This document shows positions 52,380 to 61,011 of a stretch of 64,000 bases of DNA, piece after piece. Origin of the DNA: CAG-1138 sp964495385 (GTDB lineage: Bacteria; Bacillota; Clostridia; Christensenellales; CAG-917); assembly GCA_964495385.1 (NCBI GenBank), contig CAZBVO010000004.1:23428-87427 (forward strand). The letters are read 5' to 3'. The translations under genes were made by a program, and so were the position numbers. The notes under the pieces were generated by a model. It worked only from the letters and a program-made list of their open reading frames with translations. It searched no databases and was not told the DNA's origin. Position 1 is the stretch's first letter; the number at the start of each line of letters is the position of its first letter.

Positions 52380-52408
52380 ATTATACATAATTTCGGCGAC
52401 GATTTCAA
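52380..52408 (-). promoter_or_regulatory. sigma-A promoter of serCA
   Basis: On the minus strand: TTGAAA (52408-52403), 17-bp spacer, TATAAT (52385-52380). The leader is about 25 bases. Confidence 0.83.
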
Positions 52409-52449
52409 TGTATTTTTTAAAATAAAACATATTCGGCCGAAGAATTTTG

Positions 52450-52455
52450 TATAAT
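52450..52455 (+). promoter_or_regulatory. -10 element just before the nucleotidyltransferase ATG
   Basis: TATAAT at 52450-52455 ends 5 bases before the ATG at 52461. No good -35 and no Shine-Dalgarno are visible. A leaderless transcript is predicted. Confidence 0.45.
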
Positions 52456-52460
52456 TTGGT

Positions 52461-53150
52461 ATGAAAGCAATTGTTTTGGCAGGCGGTTACGGAAAAAGAC
52501 TCAGGCCGCTGACCGATGATAAATGTAAACCTATGGTGCTTTTGGGCGAAAAACCTCTGGCATCGTACGTTGTTGAATCGCTTGTCTCGTCGGGAATAGT
52601 CGATTTGATTTTTGCAACGGGCTACCGTGCAGACGACGTCGAAAATTATTTTGGCGACGGAAAAAGATTCGGCGCTCATATAACGTACAGCAGAGAGAAT
52701 TCGCCGCTCGGTACGGCAGGCGCGGTAAGAAGACTTAAAGACGTGCTCGGCGACAGGTTTTTGGTTGTGCCTGCCGACGGGTTTTCGGACGTCGATTTGA
52801 AGGCCTTTTCGGAGGTAAAACTAAACGGCTTAGTGGGGGCGCTTGCGGTTTGTGAAAAAGAAGTCACAACCGGTTTGGGAGTGGTTGATTTCGGCGCCGA
52901 CGGGCTGTTGTCGGAATTTGTCGAAAAACCGCCGATTTCGACAAAATCGTATGTTAATACGGGCATTTATATGTTTTCAAGCAAGGTTTTTGATTATATT
53001 CACGATCCCGTTTGCGATTTCGGACGGGACGTTTTGCCGTTGCTTTGCAACAAAATGAAGGTGTACGTTCACAGGGGTTATTGGTCGGACGTCGGCACCG
53101 TCGAGAACCTTATGGCGGCCGAAACGTTTTTGAAAAAAGCAAAAAATTAA
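52461..53150 (+). CDS. sugar-1-phosphate nucleotidyltransferase
   Basis: A 229-residue NDP-sugar pyrophosphorylase, making a nucleotide-activated sugar for envelope glycans. It has the N-terminal signature LAGGYGKRLRPLTDDKCKPM, the strand ending SPLGTAGAV (about 80), the metal-binding ADGFSDVD (about 97), FVEKPP (about 153), NTGIYMF (about 166), and WSDVGT (about 213). No C-terminal left-handed helix is present, so it is the short single-domain form. The base and sugar cannot be told from the sequence. It has no visible ribosome site and is followed by a terminator, so it is monocistronic. Confidence 0.9.
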   Translation: MKAIVLAGGYGKRLRPLTDDKCKPMVLLGEKPLASYVVESLVSSGIVDLIFATGYRADDVENYFGDGKRFGAHITYSRENSPLGTAGAVRRLKDVLGDRFLVVPADGFSDVDLKAFSEVKLNGLVGALAVCEKEVTTGLGVVDFGADGLLSEFVEKPPISTKSYVNTGIYMFSSKVFDYIHDPVCDFGRDVLPLLCNKMKVYVHRGYWSDVGTVENLMAAETFLKKAKN

Positions 53151-53172
53151 ACTCTCTGCAGTGCAAAATACT

Positions 53173-53194
53173 GCCGCCGTCGGCGGCTTTTTTT
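53173..53194 (+). terminator. terminator after the nucleotidyltransferase gene
   Basis: GCCGCC, loop GTC, GGCGGC, then seven T. Confidence 0.92.
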
Positions 53195-53226
53195 GTTTTT
53201 AAAATTTGCATTTCGGGCTTAAACTG

Positions 53227-53255
53227 TTGTCAAAATCGCAATAATAAGTTATAAT
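53227..53255 (+). promoter_or_regulatory. sigma-A promoter of the RNase J operon
   Basis: TTGTCA at 53227-53232, 17-bp spacer, TATAAT at 53250-53255. Confidence 0.78.
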
Positions 53256-53274
53256 CATTACATAATAATTTATC

Positions 53275-53288
53275 GTGCAGGCCTGCAC
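53275..53288. promoter_or_regulatory. perfect 14-bp palindrome in the RNase J leader
   Basis: GTGCAGGCCTGCAC lies between the promoter and the GGAGG ribosome site at 53291. With no loop it suits a dimeric DNA-binding protein better than an RNA hairpin. Confidence 0.45.
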
Positions 53289-53298
53289 ACGGAGGAAA

Positions 53299-54960
53299 AT
53301 GAGCAAAACCGACAAACTTTTGAAAGTAATGTTTTTTGGCGGTGTCGGCGAAATCGGCAAAAATATGACCGCCTTGGAATTTAGCGATTCGATAATCGTC
53401 ATCGATGCGGGGATGGGGTTTCCTAACGAAGCCACGCCGGGCGTTGACGTTGTCATTCCGGATATCGAATATTTGAAAAATAACATCGAAAAAGTTAAGG
53501 GAATAGTGCTGACGCACGGCCATGAGGACCACGTCGGCGCTTTGCCGTACATTTTGCAAGATCTCCCGTCCGTGCCTGTTTACGGCACTAAATTCACTTT
53601 GGGAATTGCCGCTCACAAACTGGAAAATCAGCAGATGTCCGTTGACGTTTTGCACGTCGTGGAGGAGAACGGAACCGTTGACGTAGGGCCGTTTTCGGTG
53701 GAATTTATCAAAGTTTGCCACAGTATTGCGGGTGCGGCCGCTTTGTCGATTACGACGCCTGTCGGGGTGGTGTTTTTTACCGGTGATTACAAAATGGATT
53801 ACACCCCTATCGACGGCAAACTGACCAACATTGCACGAATCGAAGAAATAGGCAAAAAGGGCGTTTTGCTTATGCTTGGCGAAAGCACCAACGTCGAACG
53901 TCAAGGCCACAGCAAGTCCGAAAGGCGAGTGGGGCAGAGTTTGGAGCAGGTGTTTGTTACCAACGGTTCTCGCCGCATAATCATTGCGACGTTTGCGACC
54001 AACAACTACCGTGTTCAGCAGATTTTGGACCTTGCCAAAAAGTACGGCCGAAAAGTTTTGCTCAGCGGCAGAAGCATGAAATTTATCACCGAACTGGGAT
54101 TAGAAACGGGCGAACTCCATTTTGATCCGTCGCTGTTGGTTGATGCGCCTACCGCCAAAAAAATGGACGACGGAAAGGTTTTGATTATAAGCACAGGAAC
54201 GCAGGGCGAACCTATGTCGGCGCTTGCAAAGATGAGTCAGGGTGAATTCGACAAAATCATCGTGGGCGAAAACGACACCGTGGTTTTGTCATCGAGTCCT
54301 ATTCCGGGCAACGAACGCAGCATTTACACCGTCATCAACAACCTTTACAAAAAGGGTGCCGAGGTTATGTACGAAGCAATGTACGACATTCACACCACGG
54401 GGCACGCTTTTCAGGAGGAACTGAAGCTTATGCTTCAACTTGTCAAGCCGAGGTATTTTATCCCGGTGCACGGCGAGTATCGCCACCTCAAAAAGCATGC
54501 GGAATTGGCAAAATCGTTGGGCATTGCTCCGGGCAACGTGCTTATTTGCGAAATCGGCAACGCGGTTGCTTTGAACAAAAAACAGTTTAAGCGCATCTCC
54601 GACGTTCCGTCGGGCAACAGCTTTGTGGACGGCACCACTTTGGGCGAAAACGCAGATGGCATTTTGCGCGACCGCATAAACTTGTCCAAGGACGGCATGA
54701 TTATAGTTGTCGCCACCGTCGAAATGAAATCCGGCCGCATTTTGAACGGCCCTGAAATCATTGCAAGAGGCTTCGATTTCGACGAAGACAAGGCCGAGGA
54801 AACCAGACAGGAGGTTGTCAAAGCCGTTTCTGCGCTCGACTACGAACTCGTCGAGGATTACACCGAAATCAAGGCCGCCGCAAGAAAGGCCGTCAGACAG
54901 CTTCTGAAACAAAAATACAGGCAATATCCTATGATACTTCCTATAATTATCGAGGGCTGA
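53299..54960 (+). CDS. rnj: ribonuclease J
   Basis: Metallo-beta-lactamase-type 5'-3' exoribonuclease and endonuclease of mRNA decay. In 553 residues: the metal motif HGHEDHVGALPY (about 74-85), further ligands in FKVCHSIAG and FFTGDYK-like segments (FTGDYKMD), the beta-CASP motifs including PIPGNE (about 335), HTTGHAFQEE, and PVHGEYRHLKKHAEL (about 395), plus the C-terminal domain ending IIIEG. The start at 53299 is preferred because GGAGG lies just upstream and MSKTDKLLKVM follows; the open frame reaches back to 53275. Only one RNase J gene is present in the window. Confidence 0.95.
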   Translation: MSKTDKLLKVMFFGGVGEIGKNMTALEFSDSIIVIDAGMGFPNEATPGVDVVIPDIEYLKNNIEKVKGIVLTHGHEDHVGALPYILQDLPSVPVYGTKFTLGIAAHKLENQQMSVDVLHVVEENGTVDVGPFSVEFIKVCHSIAGAAALSITTPVGVVFFTGDYKMDYTPIDGKLTNIARIEEIGKKGVLLMLGESTNVERQGHSKSERRVGQSLEQVFVTNGSRRIIIATFATNNYRVQQILDLAKKYGRKVLLSGRSMKFITELGLETGELHFDPSLLVDAPTAKKMDDGKVLIISTGTQGEPMSALAKMSQGEFDKIIVGENDTVVLSSSPIPGNERSIYTVINNLYKKGAEVMYEAMYDIHTTGHAFQEELKLMLQLVKPRYFIPVHGEYRHLKKHAELAKSLGIAPGNVLICEIGNAVALNKKQFKRISDVPSGNSFVDGTTLGENADGILRDRINLSKDGMIIVVATVEMKSGRILNGPEIIARGFDFDEDKAEETRQEVVKAVSALDYELVEDYTEIKAAARKAVRQLLKQKYRQYPMILPIIIEG

Positions 54961-54961
54961 C

Positions 54962-55552
54962 ATGTTTGAACAAATTTACGGCTTTCAAAAGGAATACGCC
55001 GCCCAAAACAAAGTTCCGATAATGTTGGACGACAGCATGTCGTTGTTGCAGACCGTTGTCGCCGCCGCAAAGCCTAAAAAGATTTTGGAAATAGGCACGG
55101 CGATAGGTTACAGCGGACTGAAAATGTTGGAGATGGCCCCCGATGCTCATTTGACCACCGTCGACAAGGATGCAGACAGGCTGGACGTGGCTCGCGAATG
55201 CTTCGAAAAGGCAGGCGTTACGTCTCGGGTTACCGTTTGGGAAGGGGACTCGGACGAGATTGTAAGATATGCCTCGGGCAGTTTCGATTTTGTTATGTTG
55301 GACGGCCCGAAAGGGCAATACGCCAGATATTTTCCGTATTTGGCCGAACTCATAAAACCGGGTGGGGTGTTGTTTGCCGACGACGTTTTGTTTAAGTGCA
55401 AAACGGGCGAGGACTTCAATCCGCTCCACAAGTTGCGCACGATATCCGTGCAACTTAAGGTGTTTTTGGATTTATTACAAAACGACAAACGCTTCGTGAC
55501 GTCGCTGGTTCCCGTCGGTGACGGAGTGGCCGTAAGCGTAAAGAAAGGATGA
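54962..55552 (+). CDS. trmR: tRNA 5-hydroxyuridine methyltransferase (YrrM-like)
   Basis: A 196-residue class I SAM-dependent O-methyltransferase with the SAM motif LEIGTAIGYSGL (about 41-52), the metal-binding FVMLDGPKGQY (about 108-118) and FADDVLF. The sequence and the next gene, a U32 peptidase-like protein, match the Bacillus yrrM-yrrN/O arrangement. There TrmR methylates ho5U34 to mo5U34 in tRNA wobble positions. The assignment is therefore based on both sequence and neighbour; generic O-methyltransferases look alike. It starts one base after the rnj stop. Confidence 0.82.
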   Translation: MFEQIYGFQKEYAAQNKVPIMLDDSMSLLQTVVAAAKPKKILEIGTAIGYSGLKMLEMAPDAHLTTVDKDADRLDVARECFEKAGVTSRVTVWEGDSDEIVRYASGSFDFVMLDGPKGQYARYFPYLAELIKPGGVLFADDVLFKCKTGEDFNPLHKLRTISVQLKVFLDLLQNDKRFVTSLVPVGDGVAVSVKKG

Positions 55553-55554
55553 AA

Positions 55555-56781
55555 ATGGTTGAACTTTTAGCTCCTGCGGGGAGCAGAGAAAAACTGAATA
55601 CGGCGTTGCACTTCGGTGCCGATGCGGTGTACGTGGGCGGAAGCAATTTCGGGCTTAGGGCGTACGCTGACAATTTTGACGAGGCGGCGATGAAATCCGC
55701 CGTCGATTATGCGCACGGCTTGGGCAAAAAGGTGTACGTAACGTGCAACGTTTTTGCCAGAAACAGCGATTTTGCTCCGTTTAAGGAGTACCTTGCCTGC
55801 CTCAAAAAAATCGGTGCGGACGCAGTTATCGTAACCGACACGGGTTTGGTTTCAAAAACGCTTGAATGGCAACCCGATATGGAAGTGCATCTCAGCACTC
55901 AGGCAAACACCACAAACGGGCATACGGTGGCTTTTTGGGCGAAACAAGGGGTTAAGCGAGTTGTTTTGGCCCGCGAACTTTCGTTAGACGAAATTAAGGA
56001 AATCAAGGACATTGTCGGCGACAGCGTCGAACTTGAAACTTTCGTGCATGGGGCCATGTGTATAAGTTACAGCGGAAGATGTCTGCTGTCAAACTATCTG
56101 ACCGGTCGCGACAGCAATCGCGGCGAGTGCGTGCAGGCGTGCAGGTGGGAATATAAAATCGCCGAAGCAAGCAGAACGGAAAATCCGTTGACTTTGGTCG
56201 AGGACGAACACGGCAGCTATATCCTAAACAGCAGAGACCTTAACATGATAGGTCACGTTAAGGAGCTGGCGGAAGCAGGCATCGACAGCTTTAAAATCGA
56301 GGGCAGAATGAAGTCGGAATATTACGTCGGCAGTGTCGTGAACGTTTATCGCCGCGCGCTGGATGCGTATTACGCCGACACCGAAAACTACGTTTTGCCG
56401 TCCGAACTTTTGCGTGAGCTTGACAAAACAAGTCATCGAGGCTACACCACGGGGTTTTATTTTAAAGGCGAAAACAACATTTGTATCGAAACTTCCAAAC
56501 CGGTGTGCGACTACAAGTTTATGGCAAGGGCGCTCGGCTACGACGAGGAGAAGAAACTGCTTGTTCTCGAGCAACGCAACCGCTTTAAAGTCGGCGACGA
56601 ATTGGAAGTGCTTTCCCCGGGCGAAAATTTCAACAAAAAAATCAAAATCGAAAAAATGTTCGACGAAGAAGGCAACTTTGTGGACGATGCAAAAATCGTG
56701 CAGCAAAAACTTTACGTTCCTACCGACGTCAAGTTGTCCGAAAACGACATATTGAGGAGGGATTTCGGCAATGATGCTTGA
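55555..56781 (+). CDS. trhP: U32 peptidase-like tRNA hydroxylation protein
   Basis: A 408-residue member of the U32 (YrrN/YrrO/TrhP) family, which is required to hydroxylate U34 of certain tRNAs. It opens with VELLAPAGSREKLNTAL and carries the family signature with cysteines in FVHGAMCISYSGRCLLSN (about 166-183) and GECVQACRW (about 195). A C-terminal beta domain follows. The ATG at 55555 is preferred to 55549 because AAAGGA sits 5 bases upstream. The 3' end overlaps the next gene by 11 bases. Confidence 0.88.
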   Translation: MVELLAPAGSREKLNTALHFGADAVYVGGSNFGLRAYADNFDEAAMKSAVDYAHGLGKKVYVTCNVFARNSDFAPFKEYLACLKKIGADAVIVTDTGLVSKTLEWQPDMEVHLSTQANTTNGHTVAFWAKQGVKRVVLARELSLDEIKEIKDIVGDSVELETFVHGAMCISYSGRCLLSNYLTGRDSNRGECVQACRWEYKIAEASRTENPLTLVEDEHGSYILNSRDLNMIGHVKELAEAGIDSFKIEGRMKSEYYVGSVVNVYRRALDAYYADTENYVLPSELLRELDKTSHRGYTTGFYFKGENNICIETSKPVCDYKFMARALGYDEEKKLLVLEQRNRFKVGDELEVLSPGENFNKKIKIEKMFDEEGNFVDDAKIVQQKLYVPTDVKLSENDILRRDFGNDA

Positions 56782-57877
56782 AAAGAAAAACGTGGTGTTT
56801 CTGGTTTCGTCGGCCGATGACCGTCGAGGAGTCGATTTGCTGGTAAAAACGCTTGAGGCCGAGCATCCCGAATGCCTGCCTTTGGTTTTTGACGAAAGCA
56901 CTTACGCCGACAGCAGAAGCAGTAGACTTAAGGCAAACGTAAACAAATTGCTTAAACCTTTGGGCTTGGGCGAATCGGTGCATTCGTCCGAAAAAAAGCC
57001 GTCCGGCGACGGCAAAGTTAAGCACAGAAGCGCCGAATTTAAAAAGATTTACAGCATAATCATCCGTTTCGATCCCGTTTGCGTGGTTGCGACAAACGCA
57101 AAGTTGTTGGATTTGGCGGTAGCCGCCAACAAAAAACGCAAGAAAAGGGCAAAGATCGTCGGCCTTTACGGCGGATTTACCTACAACGGCCGTTTTTACA
57201 ACAAGCACGCCGACGCTTATATAGTTGACAACTCCGACGTTAAGCGCAGTCTTTTAGGCAGAGGCGCTCAGGCTCGCTCGGTGCTGGTTGCAGGAGTGCC
57301 TTGCGTGGAGGAAAAATACGACTTCGAAAAGGTGTTCGAGGCAAAACGGGAAATGGTTTTAAACGACAAACCGACGGTATATTTGTCGGGCGGCGTGTTC
57401 GGAAACGACCAAATAAAAGAGGTTTTGAAGCTTTTGCTTGACCAAGGCGACTACATAAACGTGGTTGCATATTGCGGCGAAAACGAACAGCTTTACACCA
57501 GAGTGTGCGAAGAGACGGCGAAAGTCGGTGCGGAAAACGTTAAAGTCATTATGAGCGGCGAGATGGAGCACGTTGCCGAACTTGCCTCCGACATTGTGAT
57601 TTGCACCTACGATTCAAAACTTATCGCATCGTCTGTTTTTAGGCGTGTTCCGGTGATAGTTTTCGGGCCGAAGTCGGCAGAGGAGCAGGCGGATTTCGAG
57701 TATCTGTCACAAAAGAGAACGGTGTTTTATGCTGAAAATTTCAACAAGGTAATAATCGACCTTTACAAAATTATTCAAACGGACGTCGCTCGTTTTTATC
57801 GCACTTCCGACGACCTTGTCGAAAAGGAGCCGAGGCTTAGAGTCAGTGCCGATATGATTGCAGGTATTGGCGAATAA
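56771..57877 (+). CDS. diverged MGDG-synthase-like glycosyltransferase
   Basis: A 368-residue protein whose plan fits the GT-B fold of the MGDG synthase/UgtP group: an N-terminal Rossmann-like half with VVATNAKLLDLAVAA (about 97), KIVGLYGG and DAYIVDNSDVKRSLLGRG (about 145). Then a hinge VAGVPCVEE (about 177) and a C-terminal half with PTVYLSGGVFGND and VICTYDSKLIASSVFRRVPVIVFGP (in two stretches). The donor-binding histidines of active enzymes are not obvious, so activity is uncertain. It could be an inactive or redirected member. GAGGAGGG inside the end of trhP provides the ribosome site. Two ATG codons (56771, 56774) are possible. Confidence 0.6.
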   Translation: MMLEKKNVVFLVSSADDRRGVDLLVKTLEAEHPECLPLVFDESTYADSRSSRLKANVNKLLKPLGLGESVHSSEKKPSGDGKVKHRSAEFKKIYSIIIRFDPVCVVATNAKLLDLAVAANKKRKKRAKIVGLYGGFTYNGRFYNKHADAYIVDNSDVKRSLLGRGAQARSVLVAGVPCVEEKYDFEKVFEAKREMVLNDKPTVYLSGGVFGNDQIKEVLKLLLDQGDYINVVAYCGENEQLYTRVCEETAKVGAENVKVIMSGEMEHVAELASDIVICTYDSKLIASSVFRRVPVIVFGPKSAEEQADFEYLSQKRTVFYAENFNKVIIDLYKIIQTDVARFYRTSDDLVEKEPRLRVSADMIAGIGE

Positions 57878-57927
57878 TTATTCAGACAAATTAAAATTTA
57901 TACAAAATCGGTTTTACGGAGGAAATT

Positions 57928-58215
57928 ATGATTCAACACATAGTTATTTACAGGTTCAAAAATCCGTCGCCAAAGCTTTTTGAAACGATAAAGGACAAGT
58001 TTTCGACCATAAGAGGAAACGTAGAGGGGCTTTTGAGGCTGGACGTCGGCGAAGATATCATGCACTTGCCGAGAAGCTACGACCTTGCGCTTTATTGCGA
58101 GTTTTCTGACCGCGCCGCATACGACCGTTATCAGGGGTGCGACTTGCACTTGGCCGTCAAGGCTTTTATGAAAACCGTCGTCTCCGAAAGCCATTCGGTC
58201 GATTTTGAAAACTAA
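57928..58215 (+). CDS. Dabb (stress-responsive alpha/beta barrel) domain protein
   Basis: A 95-residue single-domain protein of the dimeric alpha/beta barrel superfamily. It opens with IQHIVIYRFKNPS, includes SYDLALYCEFSDRAAYDRYQ (two stretches), and ends HSVDFEN, the typical Dabb pattern. Members bind small molecules or act as stress proteins, and no substrate can be inferred. ACGGAGG precedes the ATG. It stands between the RNase J operon and the DUF512 gene, without a clear promoter. Confidence 0.88.
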   Translation: MIQHIVIYRFKNPSPKLFETIKDKFSTIRGNVEGLLRLDVGEDIMHLPRSYDLALYCEFSDRAAYDRYQGCDLHLAVKAFMKTVVSESHSVDFEN

Positions 58216-58336
58216 ACCGATATTTTGTCCGTTGCACTGAAAGGCTTTGGAAGTTTTTAGGCAAATTTTTAAAACGGACTTTAAAATTTTGGCAAAACGA
58301 TGTTGCCGAACAAACACTTTAAATTGGTGGTATGTT

Positions 58337-59599
58337 ATGTTAAAAATTCTTTCTGTCGATAAATACGGCTACGGTGCACGCATGGGGCTTAAACCCGGCG
58401 ATGCCGTCATTAATATGGGCGGCTACCCGGTAACCGACGTGCTGGATGCGATTTTTTATGAAGAAGAGGCCGAATTCGACATCGATTACGTTACCAAAAA
58501 AGGCGATAAAAAACATGCGCACGTCAAAAAGGATCCTACCGAGCGCATGGGGCTGGAATTTGAGGAAATCACCGCAAAACGTTGCAAAAACAAGTGCAAA
58601 TTCTGTTTTGTCGATCAGCTTCCTAAGGGCATGCGCGAGACGCTTTACGTTAAGGACGATGACTACCGTCTCAGCTTTATTGCGGGAAATTACGTTACTC
58701 TCACCAACCTTACGGATACCGATTTGGACCGAATAATCCGCTTGCATCTTTCGCCGATTTACGTTTCGGTGCATGCAACCGACGACGAAGTCAGGCGCGA
58801 TATCGTAAAAAATCCAAACACCTTAAACCTTATGAAATACATAAAACGCTTGGCGGAAAACGGCATAATTACGCATTGTCAAATTGTTTTGTGCGAGGAC
58901 ATCAACAGCGGCAACGTCCTGAAAAAATCGCTTGACGATTTGTACGCGCTTTATCCTGCGGTGCGAACCGTTGCGATAGTTCCCGTCGGCCTCACCGGTC
59001 ACAGGCAGGGCCTTTGCAACTTGAAACCGCTTAGCGACAAGTGCCTTAACGAAACCATCGACATGGTTGAAAAATTCAACGAAGGCAAGGAATTTTGTTT
59101 TTGCAGCGACGAATTTTACGTCAAAGCGGGCCGTCAGATGCCGTCTTACGAAAGCTACGGCAGTTTCGACCAAATCGAAAACGGCGTCGGTTTGGTGGCT
59201 ACCTTCAACAAAAACGTCGAAAGAAGTCTCGAAGAGCTTAAAGGCCGTGACGCTTTGGGCAAAAAGGTGATTATGATAACCGGCGAAAGCTTTTTCGGCA
59301 ATTTGTCGCAGGTGGCAAAAAAGATAGAAGCCGAAATCAAAAACGTAAGTATCGAGGTTGTAAAAATCAAAAACGATTTTTTCGGTGGAGCAATAACCGT
59401 TGCCGGACTGATAACCGGCAGAGACCTTTTGGCTCAAACGCCGAGGGGGGCGGATTTGTATCTTATTCCGCACAACATGCTTAAAGAGTTTGAGGACGTT
59501 TTTTTGGACGGAATAACGCTGAAAGAGGTTCGTGACGAGCTTGGAAAGGTTGCCGTCGTTGACGGCCTCGGCGAAAACCTCGTCAAATGTCTGTTGTGA
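58337..59599 (+). CDS. DUF512 radical SAM protein
   Basis: A 420-residue protein of the DUF512 family found next to der throughout Clostridia. The N-terminal 60 residues form a PDZ-like domain (YGYGARMGLKPGDAVINMGG, in parts). A radical SAM-type CKNKCKFCFVDQLP follows (about residue 82), then a TIM-barrel body with YVSVHATD (about 140) and a C-terminal DUF512 domain. The reaction is unknown. The start at 58337 is chosen because the PDZ domain begins at MLKILSVDKYG; the ribosome site (GGTGG) is weak. An open frame back to 58247 exists but lacks similarity. Confidence 0.9.
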   Translation: MLKILSVDKYGYGARMGLKPGDAVINMGGYPVTDVLDAIFYEEEAEFDIDYVTKKGDKKHAHVKKDPTERMGLEFEEITAKRCKNKCKFCFVDQLPKGMRETLYVKDDDYRLSFIAGNYVTLTNLTDTDLDRIIRLHLSPIYVSVHATDDEVRRDIVKNPNTLNLMKYIKRLAENGIITHCQIVLCEDINSGNVLKKSLDDLYALYPAVRTVAIVPVGLTGHRQGLCNLKPLSDKCLNETIDMVEKFNEGKEFCFCSDEFYVKAGRQMPSYESYGSFDQIENGVGLVATFNKNVERSLEELKGRDALGKKVIMITGESFFGNLSQVAKKIEAEIKNVSIEVVKIKNDFFGGAITVAGLITGRDLLAQTPRGADLYLIPHNMLKEFEDVFLDGITLKEVRDELGKVAVVDGLGENLVKCLL

Positions 59600-59625
59600 C
59601 AAGCGTCGGGCGGCGTCATAAACGT

Positions 59626-59654
59626 TTGACAGGCATACTTTTATTTTGTATAAT
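59626..59654 (+). promoter_or_regulatory. sigma-A promoter of der
   Basis: TTGACA at 59626-59631, 17-bp spacer, TATAAT at 59649-59654. A perfect consensus. Confidence 0.88.
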
Positions 59655-59682
59655 CTTGTAGATAAATTTTAGGCGGTGCAAT

Positions 59683-61011
59683 ATGGCTAAACCAACCGTG
59701 GCCATTGTCGGCAGGCCAAACGTCGGTAAATCGACGCTTTTTAACACAATTGCCGAACGAAGAATATCAATAGTAGAGGACACTCCGGGCGTCACTCGCG
59801 ACAGACTTTATGCCGATTGCGAGTGGTGCGGATACGCATTTTCGCTTATCGACACCGGCGGTCTTGCCTTAAAGAGCGAGGACGAAATGTGGCTTCACAT
59901 CAAAAAGCAGGCGGAAGTTGCCACTTCGACTTGCGATCTCGTCATGTTTGTCGTTGACGGCAAAACGGGGTTGTCGGCCGAGGATTACGACGTTGCAGAC
60001 TTTTTGAGACGAAGCAAAAAGCCGTGTCTGTTGGTTGTCAACAAGCTTGACAATTACGAAACGGAAAATCTTTACGATTTTTACGGTTTGGGAATAGGCG
60101 AGCCTATTGCCATATCCGCTCAGCAGAAAAAAGGTTTGGGCGATTTGTTGGACGAAGTGGTTGCCAACTTGAAAGAACGCGTCGAGGCATCGCCTGAGGA
60201 CGAAGACGTAATCAAGGTGGCGTTGGTAGGTCGTCCGAATGCCGGAAAGAGCAGCATCACCAACCGCCTTTTGGGCTACGAACGCGTTATCGTTTCCAAT
60301 ATCGCAGGCACCACGCGCGACGCCATAGACACTCCGTTCGAGTTTGACGGACAAAAATATATCCTTATCGACACCGCCGGCATCAGGCGCAAAAGAAGCA
60401 TCGACGAGGACCTTGAAAGCTACAGCGTAATGCGCAGTTTGGCGGCCATAAGGCGTGCCGACGTGGTTTTGTTGGTTTGCGACGCAACTCAGCCTGTTTC
60501 CGAGCAGGACGTGCGCATAGCCGGCTATATTCACGAGGAAGGCAAACCGTCCATCGTGGTTATGAACAAGTGGGACGCCGTCGAGAAGGACACTTTTACC
60601 ATCAATAAGTACAACAAACAGCTGGCCGAGGATTTGAAGTTTATGGACTACTTCGTTCCTATTTACGTCAGCGCGTTGACGGGCAAGCGTTCGGACACCA
60701 TAATTCCGACAATCAAAAAGGTTATGGAAAACAACAGGCGTCGCATCACGACGGGCCTTTTGAACGACGTTTTGCAGGAGGCTATTTTGACCAACGAACC
60801 TCCTTCCAAAAACGGCCGCCGTCTCAAAATTTATTATGCGACCGAAGTTTCCGTTTGTCCGCCGACTTTCGTGTTGAAGGTCAACGACGAAACCATAATG
60901 CATTTTAGCTACAAGAGGTATCTTGAAAACGCAATTCGCCGAAGTTTTGATTTTTCGGGTACGCCGATAAAACTTTTGGTTCGAAACAAAAACGAAAAAG
61001 AGGATAATTGA
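59683..61011 (+). CDS. der: ribosome biogenesis GTPase Der (EngA)
   Basis: Double-GTPase needed for late assembly of the 50S subunit. The 442-residue length is normal. The first G domain has VGRPNVGKST (about 9-18) and DTPGVTRD (about 36), the second VGRPNAGKSS (about 182-191) and DTAGIRRK (about 229). A KH-like C-terminal domain ends FSGTPIKLLVRNK. It is followed by an aminotransferase gene that starts on the last base of its stop codon. Confidence 0.97.
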   Translation: MAKPTVAIVGRPNVGKSTLFNTIAERRISIVEDTPGVTRDRLYADCEWCGYAFSLIDTGGLALKSEDEMWLHIKKQAEVATSTCDLVMFVVDGKTGLSAEDYDVADFLRRSKKPCLLVVNKLDNYETENLYDFYGLGIGEPIAISAQQKKGLGDLLDEVVANLKERVEASPEDEDVIKVALVGRPNAGKSSITNRLLGYERVIVSNIAGTTRDAIDTPFEFDGQKYILIDTAGIRRKRSIDEDLESYSVMRSLAAIRRADVVLLVCDATQPVSEQDVRIAGYIHEEGKPSIVVMNKWDAVEKDTFTINKYNKQLAEDLKFMDYFVPIYVSALTGKRSDTIIPTIKKVMENNRRRITTGLLNDVLQEAILTNEPPSKNGRRLKIYYATEVSVCPPTFVLKVNDETIMHFSYKRYLENAIRRSFDFSGTPIKLLVRNKNEKEDN

